Shown here piece after piece: positions 16,709 through 25,303 of a stretch of 64,000 nucleotides of DNA. The stretch comes from JBDKVA01 sp039679375. Its GTDB lineage: Bacteria > Bacillota > Clostridia > Acetivibrionales > DTU013. How positions within the stretch are numbered: position 1 is the first letter of the stretch; every line of letters starts with the position of its first letter. Location: contig JBDKVA010000065.1 in the NCBI GenBank assembly GCA_039679375.1, positions 1-64,000 on the forward strand, read 5' to 3'. The notes under the pieces are model-generated. The model saw only the letters and a program-made list of their open reading frames with translations, ran no database searches and was not told where the DNA came from. Position numbers and translations under genes: made by a program.

Positions 16709-18491
16709 CTTCATCATTCAGGAACTTAAATTGTGACATATACAGGCTATAGTACTGCCCCTGACAGCGCATAAGCTCCTCATGAGTTCCAGTTTCCACG
16801 ATCCCGCCATCCTCCACCACCATGATCCGGTCGGCATTCCGGATAGTAGAGAGCCTGTGTGCAATAACAAAGGACGTTCTGCCCTTCAACAGCTTTTTGA
16901 TGCCTTGCTGTACCAGCCTCTCCGTATGCGTATCAATGCTGGCTGTAGCCTCATCCAGGATCAGGATGCGCGGGTCCGCCAGCAGCGTCCTTGCAAAGGC
17001 GATCAGCTGTCGCTGCCCCGCAGACAGGCGGGTTCCCCGTTCATTCACATCGGTGTCGTAGCCCTTTTCGAACTTCATGATAAAGTCATGGGCGGAAACT
17101 GCTTTCGCAGCTGCGATGATTTCCTCATCTGTTGCATCCAGTTTGCCGTAGCGGATATTTTCCTTAATCGATGCAGAAAACAGGAACGTATCCTGCGGCA
17201 TCAAACCGATCTGCCCTCTCAGCGACTCCAGCGTAACATGGTTCAGGTTATGCCCGTCGATCAGGACCGCCCCTTCTGTTACTTCATAGAATCGGCTGAT
17301 CAGGTTTACAACCGTTGTTTTCCCTGCTCCTGTCGACCCTACCAGCGCGATAGTCTGACCTGCTTTCACCTCAAAGCTGACATCCTTCAGTACCGGAAGA
17401 TCGTTATCGTATCCGAATGTCACATTTTTAAAGCTCACATCCCCTTTGATCTTCGGCATCGGTTTGGACTCCGGCCTGTCCTTTATATCCGGTTCGATGT
17501 CAAGTATCTCAAAGATTCTTTCCGCACCGGACATGTTGGTAACAAGCTGGTTGTAAAATCTGCTGATATTCACAATCGGCTGCCAGAACATCGATACATA
17601 GCTTGTAAACGCTACAAGGAGCCCCGGAGTGATTGAGCCGGTATAAATGAGGCTCGCTCCGAACCAGAACACAAGGATGTTGCCCGTACCCCATGATAGC
17701 TCTGTAATAGGCCAGAAAAGGTCATTCATCCGGACCGCGTGTATGAACGCATCCCTTTGCTCATGCAAAAGCTTCAAAAATGTTCCCGATGTATCCTTTT
17801 CAGCAGCAAAGCTTTGTACCACACGTATCCCGGAAAAATCCTCATGCATGAATGCATTCATATTGGAATTCTTTTTTCTGAATGTCTGCCATCTTTTCCT
17901 TGAGGTCGTCATGACAAAAAACATCGAAACCATCATCAGCGGCAGCGTGGCAAGTGCCACAATGCCCAGCGTGTAATTCATAAGCATCATGATTACCACA
18001 ACTGACGTGATCTTGATTAACTCCGGAATCAGCGTGGTGACAGCATTGGTGAAAAGGTCATTTAATGAGTTGACATCACCGATGATGCGTGCAAGTATCT
18101 TGCCGACAGGCCTGCTGTCAAAAAAGGAAAAGGATAACTTCTGTATATGTGCATATAGCTGCTGTCGTATGGTGAGCAGAATACTGTTCGAAACCCGGCC
18201 CATGATTATGGTCCTGAAACGCGAGCATAGCATAGCCAGAGCGTTCAATAATATCATAATCCCACCAAGCAGAAGCAGGCTTTTCCAGTTTCCTGCCTTA
18301 ATATACTTATCGATTCCTACCTTTAAAAAGTAAGGGTTCAAAAGGTCGGCAGCAAGTACTACAGCTATGAGGCATAATGTCTTTGCGACTGCTCCTCCGT
18401 AAGGCCGCAGGTATACCATCAGCCTTTTTATTATAACAGTATTCAAGCTGTCTTTTAATTTTTCATCTTCCCTAAACGTATTGATTGGCAA
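16698..18491 (-). CDS. ABC exporter half-transporter, BmrD/LmrD-like (consensus ATPase site)
   Basis: A 597-residue half-transporter: six-helix ABC exporter membrane domain (about 25-320) and C-terminal ATPase. The ATPase shows Walker A GSTGAGKTT, signature LSAGQRQ, and Walker B LILDEATAS with the catalytic Glu present. With the gene before it, which has Asp at that position, it should form a heterodimeric exporter such as BmrCD, LmrCD or TM287/288, usually exporting drugs, lipids or peptides. The start is a TTG directly after the preceding TAA, with AGAGGTGG upstream; no spacer separates the genes. An intrinsic terminator overlaps its end. Confidence 0.9.
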   Translation of the reverse strand: MPINTFREDEKLKDSLNTVIIKRLMVYLRPYGGAVAKTLCLIAVVLAADLLNPYFLKVGIDKYIKAGNWKSLLLLGGIMILLNALAMLCSRFRTIIMGRVSNSILLTIRQQLYAHIQKLSFSFFDSRPVGKILARIIGDVNSLNDLFTNAVTTLIPELIKITSVVVIMMLMNYTLGIVALATLPLMMVSMFFVMTTSRKRWQTFRKKNSNMNAFMHEDFSGIRVVQSFAAEKDTSGTFLKLLHEQRDAFIHAVRMNDLFWPITELSWGTGNILVFWFGASLIYTGSITPGLLVAFTSYVSMFWQPIVNISRFYNQLVTNMSGAERIFEILDIEPDIKDRPESKPMPKIKGDVSFKNVTFGYDNDLPVLKDVSFEVKAGQTIALVGSTGAGKTTVVNLISRFYEVTEGAVLIDGHNLNHVTLESLRGQIGLMPQDTFLFSASIKENIRYGKLDATDEEIIAAAKAVSAHDFIMKFEKGYDTDVNERGTRLSAGQRQLIAFARTLLADPRILILDEATASIDTHTERLVQQGIKKLLKGRTSFVIAHRLSTIRNADRIMVVEDGGIVETGTHEELMRCQGQYYSLYMSQFKFLNDEEAV

Positions 18492-20228
18492 TTAAACCAC
18501 CTCTTTCTCCAATTCCTCCACATAATCGCGGTATTGCTCACAATAAGTGTCATAATACAATCCGCGGAGCTTTAAAAGCTCATGATGCGTCCCACGTTCA
18601 ACAATCCTTCCTTCATTGAAGTACAGGATCTCATCGGCATTTTTCACCGCCGACACCCTGTGCGCTATGATGAAGCGGGTAATACCTTTCCTGTTTTCCA
18701 TTGCCTTCTGGATCGCATATTCTGTTTGCATGTCCAGTGCGGATGTCGAGTCATCCATGATCAGCACCTTTGCATTCCGGACCAGCGCACGGGCAATGGA
18801 AATTCTCTGCTTCTGACCTCCTGAAAGGCCAATTCCACGTTCTCCAATGACAGTACCGTATCCTTCCGGCATCTGTGATACAAATTCGTCCACTTGTGCA
18901 TCCTGTGCAGCTTTCATAAATTCTTCCTGCGTAGCCTCATAGGCGCCAAAACGGATGTTTTCTTCTATGGTGTCCGAGAAGAGGAAGGTGTCCTGCATGA
19001 TTGCTGAAACATTCTTCCTCAGAAGCAGCAGATCCATGTCTTTTACATCGATTCCGTCAAAGTACACATGCCCCTCCGAACAATCGTAATACCTGCCAAT
19101 GAGGTTGACCAGCGAACTTTTCCCTGCTCCTGTAATTCCCATGATTGCAATCGTGCTGCCCGGCCTTGCATCAATGTTGATATTGCTCAATACCGTGGTA
19201 TCAGCAAAATTGAAGCTGACATTATCAAACACAATATGCCCCTGCGGATCCTCAGGCCGCTGAGGATTCTCACAATTATTAACGGCAGGTTCTTCTGTAA
19301 ATATGTTTTCAATTTTCTTTAGCGATGCAAGGCATTGAGCCAGTACATTTGTCAGCCAGCCCATCATCCGCATGGGCCAGATCAGCATATAAATGTAGTT
19401 GCTGAAAGCCACCAGCGTACCCAGCGACATTTCCTTTCCTATGACAAAATACCCTCCAAAGCTGATTACCAGTACAAGCACAACATTGGACAGAAATTCG
19501 ATAACCGGATTGTACCGTGCCATTATCTTTGCCTGCTCAAAATTGATCTTGTAATTCTCTTCATTTTGCATCAGAAATTTCTGTATCTCATACTTTTCCC
19601 TGCCAAAGGCCTTTACCAGCCTTACCCCTGCCAGGTTCTCCTGTGCTGTTGTATTCAGAACCGCTCTCTGATCGCTTATTTTCTCATATGTTTTACCGAT
19701 ATTCTTCTGGAGCTTGAATACCACATACTCGATCAAAGGCATAGTGAGAAGACTAATCAGTGCAAGTTTCCAGTTGAGCGTAAACAATATGAAGGTAGCG
19801 ATAATAAAATATATGGACTGCTCCAGAAAGAGCATGATCCCAAAGCAGCATGCATTCAGTACGTTTTCCGCATCTTCCTTTACACGGGACATCAGCTCTC
19901 CTGTATTGTTTTTATCAAAGAACGAGAAAGACAGCTTCTGAATATGATCAAACAAAGCTTTTCTAAGGTTTAGCACTACCTTTGAGGCGGAATAGTCAAT
20001 ACTGTATTCCTTGGTATAACCTAGAATTGCACGGCCGATGGTGATTGCCGCCAGAGCAGGAAGCACAATTCTCAGGTATGGTATTTCGCCGTTCACTATT
20101 ACTTTGTCAATAATCCTTCCGATCAAATAGGGATTAAACATATCCAGTACGATTGCGGTAATCAACGCGGCAAAGCCAATCGCATAACTCCACCATTGTT
20201 TTCTTATTAATTTTAATAACCTTTTCAA
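18492..20228 (-). CDS. ABC exporter half-transporter, BmrC/LmrC-like (degenerate ATPase site)
   Basis: The 578-residue partner half-transporter has six membrane helices, Walker A GITGAGKSS, a canonical LSGGQKQRI signature, and Walker B VLIMDDSTSALD. Asp replaces the catalytic Glu, as expected for the subunit that contributes the degenerate site of a heterodimer. I start it at TTG 20228 because AAAGGGGG lies seven bases upstream; a longer frame from 20270 would begin upstream of that site. The 5' leader holds a small peptide gene and tandem terminators, so expression is probably controlled by transcription attenuation. Confidence 0.9.
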   Translation of the reverse strand: MKRLLKLIRKQWWSYAIGFAALITAIVLDMFNPYLIGRIIDKVIVNGEIPYLRIVLPALAAITIGRAILGYTKEYSIDYSASKVVLNLRKALFDHIQKLSFSFFDKNNTGELMSRVKEDAENVLNACCFGIMLFLEQSIYFIIATFILFTLNWKLALISLLTMPLIEYVVFKLQKNIGKTYEKISDQRAVLNTTAQENLAGVRLVKAFGREKYEIQKFLMQNEENYKINFEQAKIMARYNPVIEFLSNVVLVLVISFGGYFVIGKEMSLGTLVAFSNYIYMLIWPMRMMGWLTNVLAQCLASLKKIENIFTEEPAVNNCENPQRPEDPQGHIVFDNVSFNFADTTVLSNINIDARPGSTIAIMGITGAGKSSLVNLIGRYYDCSEGHVYFDGIDVKDMDLLLLRKNVSAIMQDTFLFSDTIEENIRFGAYEATQEEFMKAAQDAQVDEFVSQMPEGYGTVIGERGIGLSGGQKQRISIARALVRNAKVLIMDDSTSALDMQTEYAIQKAMENRKGITRFIIAHRVSAVKNADEILYFNEGRIVERGTHHELLKLRGLYYDTYCEQYRDYVEELEKEVV

Positions 20229-20303
20229 AAAAATTCCCCCTTTGCAGTGCTGAAAAAATCTTGTTCTCAACCTCGTTGACTGACTGCAGCATTCTTTTGA
20301 CGG

Positions 20304-20337
20304 GAAAAAGAAGCCACAGTTGCGATGCTGCGGCCTT
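20304..20337 (-). terminator. Second leader terminator hairpin before ABC exporter
   Basis: On the minus strand AAGGCCGCAG pairs with CTGTGGCTT (one bulged G) around an eight-base loop, followed by CTTTTT. It lies about 75 bases before the exporter start codon. Its upstream arm is also complementary to the downstream arm of the preceding hairpin. Confidence 0.6.
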
Positions 20338-20360
20338 TTTCAAAAATAAATAAAGGCCGC
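20330..20360 (-). promoter_or_regulatory. Candidate antiterminator pairing
   Basis: The downstream arm of the first terminator (GCGGCCTTT on the minus strand, 20352-20360) is perfectly complementary to the upstream arm of the second (AAAGGCCGC, 20330-20338). Forming this pair would break both terminators at once, so the leader can adopt a read-through state. This is seen in sequence; its use in vivo is inferred. Confidence 0.55.
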
Positions 20361-20379
20361 GGTAATAACCCGTGGCCTT
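20341..20379 (-). terminator. First leader terminator hairpin, after the leader peptide
   Basis: AAGGCCACGG and CCGCGGCCTT (20370-20379 and 20353-20362, minus strand) form a ten-bp stem with one G-U type mismatch and a seven-base loop. TATTTATTTTTG follows. It begins 29 bases after the leader peptide stop codon, a typical position for attenuation control. Confidence 0.75.
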
Positions 20380-20407
20380 CTCATTTTTAATTGACAATTT
20401 TTAACGG

Positions 20408-20515
20408 TCAGAATAAAAATTTAAGACAGGCAGGGTTATCAAATACTGTAAATTTGCCTTCGCTATTCATTTGAGCTATAAGTGCGGCTCTGAATTTCAT
20501 TGCATTTTGTAGCAT
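20408..20515 (-). CDS. 35-residue leader peptide of the ABC exporter operon
   Basis: An ATG at 20515 with a strong AAGGAGG eight bases upstream opens a 35-residue frame beginning MLQNAMKFRAALIAQ and ending DNPACLKFLF. It is followed by two tandem terminators and then the exporter genes. Position and architecture resemble bmrB, the small leader gene whose translation controls bmrCD by attenuation in Bacillus subtilis; sequence similarity was not tested. It has no signal peptide. A peptide substrate of the exporter (for example a small bacteriocin or signal) is the alternative, given its single Cys and hydrophobic tail. The strong ribosome binding site and promoter make translation likely. Confidence 0.65.
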   Translation of the reverse strand: MLQNAMKFRAALIAQMNSEGKFTVFDNPACLKFLF

Positions 20516-20543
20516 TTTCCTGCCTCCTTGAACTTATTTTTGC

Positions 20544-20596
20544 GAGTTTGCAAAACTCACATAAACTATGTTAAAACAAAACCTATTTAAAGTCAA
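20544..20596 (-). promoter_or_regulatory. Promoter and palindrome of the exporter leader
   Basis: On the minus strand TTGACT (20591-20596), a 17-base spacer and TAACAT (20568-20573) form a sigma-A type promoter. Just downstream GAGTTTTGCAAACTC (20544-20558) is a perfect six-bp-armed palindrome. It lies where transcription would begin and could be an operator or a 5' hairpin. Confidence 0.6.
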
Positions 20597-20742
20597 GAAA
20601 TTTTTTACATATTTATCATATTTCATTTTCATTACAAATAAATAAATGACCCTACTGATAGAACGCTTACCATGCGTGCTTTACGGCGTCTTATGCCTAT
20701 GTGTCCGCTCTATGACTTCCCTACGGCTTTCCAATAGCTTAC

Positions 20743-23283
20743 CTACGCCTGCTCTACAGCCTTTGTCAAAAGCCAGCAGGCAAATTCATTCCTGTCGGCA
20801 CTCCCGGAATATTTGTATCCTGTAATATCGTATAAATACTGCATACTGCCTGATTTGAAAGCTTCATAGGCTTCTATCCCATCCTTCGGGAGTTTCACCG
20901 CAATGCTATACGGCATCGTTTGAAGCTCAGCAAAGTTGAATCCTTCTGTCCCGAGCAGCTTCTGTTCCTTTAGCATGTACAACGCAATAGCTTTCAGAAG
21001 CAAATCGGACGGATCCGATTTGCAAAGAGCCTTACCGGCCTTTGTGATCTGAATACGGTATGGCCTCCATTCTCTTGTGAGCAAAAGCATCCCAATGATA
21101 TAAAATGCCGTCCTTCGGTTCATCTCACTGCCTGAACCGAAGGCTCCATCTGCCTTTTGAGACTGAGCTGCTTTCATGACCATTTCATTAACCGAAGGTG
21201 CTTCTCTTTCCTTAGCTTTAGGCAATACGGCTTTTCCCATTCTAGTGCTGGTTGCCCTTCGGCTCATGTTCTTTTTAAAAAACGCCGGAATCTCCAGTTT
21301 TTCCGCCATGCCCTCATCCCTTTGGAACCTCATGGCTGGTTCACTCACAATACTCGGCGCCATACAATACATGATGTCGGAGGTATCATCAAACATATCC
21401 CATCCTCTGGGCTTGGCAACAGGAATTACTATAGTCTCCGGAATGCCTTTCTCCTTCACCGCCCTTTTATGGACCGCTACAAGGGAAGTCATCGTTGACA
21501 GCAGAGAATACCGTATAGATAACTCTACGATCTTCTTTTTAATCAAATCATTCCTTCTTTGGTTGTTACCCGACGCCTTCTCTTCCAGCAATTCAATTTT
21601 TTCCTTTGCCCATTTCAAGCCAAGCAGTCTTGCATTACCTTCAGCATTAGGCTTAAGAAGGATTTCTTCATCCCTTCCATGGATTGTTCCGCGGATCGTA
21701 ATTTCTTCAATTACCCCCAGGCATTCGCTTTGCACCATAAAGCTGTATACCTCCGAGCTATAGATACGGGCAGGCATGGGCGGTACTGTATTAAGCTCTT
21801 CCCCATTTTTAGCGAAAACTGCCGGATTGGCGAGGTATGGCTGATGTATCCTGGAAAACTGGCGGATCACTTTATCCTCGATCCTCTCGCCGGGATAAAT
21901 ATATTCAGGTATTCCGTTTCCTGAAGCAGCCAGACCATCAATGAAATATTTGTTCACGGCTGTATCGATTCCGAACGGGAATAACTGAAGTGATTGATTA
22001 TGACCTTTAACCAGTCTGATGATCTCATTTTCGTTCCCAACCTGACCATCTGTAAATAGAAGCACAACCCGTTCCAATCCATTGTCTGATGCCATTTCCT
22101 CCAGAACAAACCGGAGCGGATCGAAAATCTCCGTACCACCGGCTGCGTTCAAAGCTGATATCCACTGGTCCGCCTTCTCGAGATTCTGTTGGGAATAGGG
22201 CACGGCTTCATTTGAAAAGCGGCTGAAATTGCTTTCGAAGGCTACAATATTGAAGTAATCGCCCTCCAGAAGGTTCCTGAGCGAAATAACAAGCGCGCGT
22301 TTGGCCTGTTTCAGCTTCTCACCTGTCATAGAGCCTGATATGTCAATGATAAAGATGTACTCATAATTCTTTTGAATTTCACAGCAGTCATCCATATCGA
22401 TCATCAGCTTTGCCATTCCGAATGCTTCGCCTGCATATCCCATTCCATCATTATATACTAAACCTTGCACATTGTTGGCGGCGTCAGATGTTTCAAATCC
22501 GGCATCCTTTTTACCTTCAGCAATGATATAACAGCTTTCTGCATCCTCATCCAGCAGCACTGAGAGAATAAAATCACTATCGAGCAATTCCGTTTCCTTT
22601 GCAAGTGAAACGTCCACATCTCCGCCATTGAACAAAACCTCGACCGGATGGCTCGGAGAAGATACCTTCCTTATTCCCTTCATACCCCGAAGAGCCGCTT
22701 TTATCCTGAGCGTATATGATGTCTCGCCAATAGGCGGCGTTATATATTCCGTACCTGAAGTACCGCCTCCCTCCATGGCGGTATTCATACCGATACTGCG
22801 TCCATATCTTCTGTTTTTCCTTGGAATATAACGCGGTGCAATAACGGTCGGCACCACCCAACGGAGTTCACTGTCAACCACTTCGATATTTTCCAGATAG
22901 GTTATGCTAATGGAAGCCTTTTCACCAGACGCAATATTTCCAAGTGATATTTGAAATATGTCAGGTCTGCAGCTTTCAAACAGAACAGCGCTGTCTCCCC
23001 TCCGGACTGCTTTTTCATACTCGGCAAAGGCTTCATCCTTTTCCCTGAATTCACCATTTACCTCATTCTCCCCTATCCTGCCTTTAAAACCTGTCACCTG
23101 GGCGTTGTGCGGCAACGGGAAGATGTATGCGGCTTCTATGCTGTAATTCGCTATATTGATATAGTTTTGGACCAAAGTCACTTCCGCAATCATGCTGCCG
23201 ATCACTGCACTGATTTCAACATTTTGCATCGGGCAGGCAGGTTTGCCTGATTTCTGGTCAATGATACAGCAAATATCCTGCAT
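20743..23283 (-). CDS. VIT and von Willebrand factor A domain protein
   Basis: The 846-residue protein has an N-terminal VIT domain (about 5-130, inter-alpha-trypsin-inhibitor type) and a VWA domain (about 310-480). The metal site is complete: DISGSMTGEK, a downstream Thr in AAGGTEIFDP, and Asp in LLFTDGQVG. The remaining 350 residues contain no domain I recognise, apart from a C-terminal region that may be a helical bundle. There is no signal peptide, so it is probably cytosolic. GAGAGG sits nine bases before the ATG at 23283, which I prefer over the ATG nine bases earlier. A MerR regulator lies just upstream on the same strand. VIT-VWA proteins act in protein-protein adhesion or complex assembly; the partner is unknown. 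Confidence 0.88.
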   Translation of the reverse strand: MQDICCIIDQKSGKPACPMQNVEISAVIGSMIAEVTLVQNYINIANYSIEAAYIFPLPHNAQVTGFKGRIGENEVNGEFREKDEAFAEYEKAVRRGDSAVLFESCRPDIFQISLGNIASGEKASISITYLENIEVVDSELRWVVPTVIAPRYIPRKNRRYGRSIGMNTAMEGGGTSGTEYITPPIGETSYTLRIKAALRGMKGIRKVSSPSHPVEVLFNGGDVDVSLAKETELLDSDFILSVLLDEDAESCYIIAEGKKDAGFETSDAANNVQGLVYNDGMGYAGEAFGMAKLMIDMDDCCEIQKNYEYIFIIDISGSMTGEKLKQAKRALVISLRNLLEGDYFNIVAFESNFSRFSNEAVPYSQQNLEKADQWISALNAAGGTEIFDPLRFVLEEMASDNGLERVVLLFTDGQVGNENEIIRLVKGHNQSLQLFPFGIDTAVNKYFIDGLAASGNGIPEYIYPGERIEDKVIRQFSRIHQPYLANPAVFAKNGEELNTVPPMPARIYSSEVYSFMVQSECLGVIEEITIRGTIHGRDEEILLKPNAEGNARLLGLKWAKEKIELLEEKASGNNQRRNDLIKKKIVELSIRYSLLSTMTSLVAVHKRAVKEKGIPETIVIPVAKPRGWDMFDDTSDIMYCMAPSIVSEPAMRFQRDEGMAEKLEIPAFFKKNMSRRATSTRMGKAVLPKAKEREAPSVNEMVMKAAQSQKADGAFGSGSEMNRRTAFYIIGMLLLTREWRPYRIQITKAGKALCKSDPSDLLLKAIALYMLKEQKLLGTEGFNFAELQTMPYSIAVKLPKDGIEAYEAFKSGSMQYLYDITGYKYSGSADRNEFACWLLTKAVEQA

Positions 23284-23455
23284 GGTATTCATCCTCTCTT
23301 CACTTTCTTTTCACTGCTTATCTTATCTTTCATACAACATTCTTCTGATAGCTTCAACGTATTGCACTGACCTGTTTTATTGCAAGACAGATGCCTCAAG
23401 CCTGGATAGCCTGTAAATTTAACTTTCTTTCCCTGTTCCTCCTGTCAGTAAGCTT

Positions 23456-23929
23456 TTAGCTCTCCTTCAGCAATTTTTGGGCATACTTGTACAACATTCC
23501 GGCTAATTCTTTTGCTTCCCTGCTTTCAGATGGGTAGTGAAGCTCCAGGCCAAAGCCTATCTCCAGCCGTTCATAGAGCGCTCCCGCCGCTCCTTCGGTA
23601 TTGGCGGCTTCATTCACTTTCTGCTTTACGGCATACCCGCTTTCCTGTTCCCGCACCTTCAACTGTGGTATTTCACCTTCAAGATACCTTTTGACAGTAT
23701 TCAGATCCATACCTGCCATTCTTTTTTTTATTTCATCAAGAGGTAGATACGCATCCTGAAGCTTCTTTATCAGCAGCACCCTATAGAGATGTTCATCCGA
23801 GTAAGTGGTGCCAAGCCCTGCTCCTCCAGGCAGGGGCAGCAAGCCCCTGCCCATATAATAGTGGATTGTGCGTTTTGTAACATTTGCCTTTTCGGCAAGT
23901 TCACCGATACGGTATTGGTTTATTTCCAT
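23456..23929 (-). CDS. MerR family transcriptional regulator
   Basis: The 157-residue regulator has an N-terminal MerR winged helix (YRIGELAEKANVTKRTIHYY, about residues 6-25, then GLLPLPGG). A coiled helix (YLPLDEIKKRMAGMDLNTVKRYL) and a short effector part follow. No cysteine cluster typical of metal sensors is visible. The start must be downstream of 24045 because a consensus promoter ends there; the ATG at 23929 begins the family alignment and has GGCGG just upstream. It precedes the VIT/VWA gene by about 170 bp and likely controls it and itself. Confidence 0.85.
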   Translation of the reverse strand: MEINQYRIGELAEKANVTKRTIHYYMGRGLLPLPGGAGLGTTYSDEHLYRVLLIKKLQDAYLPLDEIKKRMAGMDLNTVKRYLEGEIPQLKVREQESGYAVKQKVNEAANTEGAAGALYERLEIGFGLELHYPSESREAKELAGMLYKYAQKLLKES

Positions 23930-24051
23930 AATAACCGCCATTCTTCCGCTGCGCATTGCCTTATTGTGACGAGTAATATTTGTAACATAATGATATAGCC
24001 TTGATGCAAGCACTCTTATCCTGTATATAAAGATTTTGTTTGACCAATTCA

Positions 24052-24080
24052 ATTATATTACCGTTACGTAACGGTGTCAA
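24052..24080 (-). promoter_or_regulatory. Consensus promoter with MerR-type palindrome in the spacer
   Basis: Minus strand TTGACA (24075-24080), 17-base spacer, TATAAT (24052-24057): both hexamers are perfect. The 16-bp perfect palindrome ACCGTTACGTAACGGT (24060-24075) fills the spacer. Dyads between -35 and -10 are the hallmark of MerR operators, so autoregulation by the MerR gene just downstream is likely. Confidence 0.8.
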
Positions 24081-24207
24081 GTTATAGGTATAAAAAAAAC
24101 ATCTTCTTTAAATATGTGGTAAAATATTCATGGTGACAAAAGCTTTGGTATAGTCAGAAAGAGCCGGCACACTCAAAAATGAGCACACAAGAACCTTCCC
24201 CTATGTC

Positions 24208-25074
24208 CTACTCCAGCTCCTTCGACATTTTCATGATCAGCTCATAAGTGCTGCTATTTACCACGCTTGTCTGATAAAGCCTGTTATCTTTCTGAAATTC
24301 CTTCACAGCTTTTTTCAACGATTCTCCGAAAATACCATCTTCGCTACCATAGTAATATCCAAGCTTTTTCAGCGCACTCTCAATATCCAGTACATCATTT
24401 CCGACGTCTCCGTCCCTCATAGGGTAAAACGTCCGGTTCTCGTGCACGATGGTTACCACTGTATGGTAGGGCACCATCTTGTACAATTCCCGGACATCCG
24501 CATTTTTCATTCTGATACAGCCTTTGGACGTATTACTTCTGCCTACCGACCAGGGCTCCGTCGTGCCATGGATACCATACATCCCCCATGGTACGTTGAA
24601 CCCGAGCCATGCTCCGCCAAAGCCTTCTCCCCATGTATCCTTGCTGATAATTTTCCAAGTACCCGCCGGGGATGGCGAACTGGGCTTCCCGCCTGAAACC
24701 TCATAGGTCTTGATAAGCATCCCGTCCCTGTATACAAACATTTGCGTACGATCCAGATCCACATATAAATGGTATCCGGCCGTATTAATATTTCTCTCCT
24801 GAGTTTCATCTTTTTCCCGGAATATCACTGAATTGGCATCCTCCTTAAATTCAGCCGGGTCAAGGTTGCCTTCCGAAATACTTCCGGGCTTATGGCTGCT
24901 GACCAATAGTTTGTCTTCTGCATACCACCTATCGGATGGAATAACTTCCCCGCAGGGTAATTCATATTTTTCTTGCGTTACTTGAATATCCGGCAATACG
25001 ATGATATGAAAATACAATAAAATTACAGCCATCAGAAAACTAAATAAAACAATATTCAACTTTTTTTCCTGCAT
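24208..25074 (-). CDS. L,D-transpeptidase (YkuD) with peptidoglycan-binding domain
   Basis: The 288-residue envelope protein has one N-terminal hydrophobic helix (LFSFLMAVILLYFHIIVL) that anchors or exports it. A YkuD catalytic domain (about 95-215) carries the motif HGTTEPWSVGRSNTSKGCIRM with the His and the nucleophilic Cys. A C-terminal peptidoglycan-binding domain (about 225-285, LDIESALKKLGYYYG...DGIFGESLKKAVKEFQ) follows. Such enzymes make 3-3 cross-links or modify peptidoglycan. The order, catalytic domain first, is less common than binding domain first. The start at 25074 has GGAG upstream. It is apparently a single gene. Confidence 0.9.
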   Translation of the reverse strand: MQEKKLNIVLFSFLMAVILLYFHIIVLPDIQVTQEKYELPCGEVIPSDRWYAEDKLLVSSHKPGSISEGNLDPAEFKEDANSVIFREKDETQERNINTAGYHLYVDLDRTQMFVYRDGMLIKTYEVSGGKPSSPSPAGTWKIISKDTWGEGFGGAWLGFNVPWGMYGIHGTTEPWSVGRSNTSKGCIRMKNADVRELYKMVPYHTVVTIVHENRTFYPMRDGDVGNDVLDIESALKKLGYYYGSEDGIFGESLKKAVKEFQKDNRLYQTSVVNSSTYELIMKMSKELE

Positions 25075-25197
25075 TTTTAAACTCCGCCAAATTCTATTGC
25101 TAATAATTTATATGCCGAATTTAAAAAAATAAGCATAGCCCATCTTTATATGAATTGTGCCACAACTATATAGGATGAACTAAATTTCTTATACAGG

Positions 25198-25225
25198 ATT
25201 TGCATTCCTAAAGCTGAATGCAAAT
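25198..25225. repeat. Short perfect inverted repeat
   Basis: ATTTGCATTC (25198-25207) and its exact complement GAATGCAAAT (25216-25225) flank an eight-base centre. No T tract follows on either strand. It lies between the end of the sugar locus and the L,D-transpeptidase gene and could be a weak transcript end or an operator. The rest of the 229-bp gap is AT-rich with no other recognised feature. Confidence 0.4.
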
Positions 25226-25303
25226 GGCATCAAATCAGTATTTAATTCAACTTATACAGTTTGCAGTAATAGAAGCGGCACTTATTGTTTTACTCAAAGA
25301 TTT

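Noticed and set aside
20134..20397. 87-codon frame across the leader of the ABC exporter
   Set aside because: It runs through both terminators and has no ribosome binding site; the structured leader explains the region.
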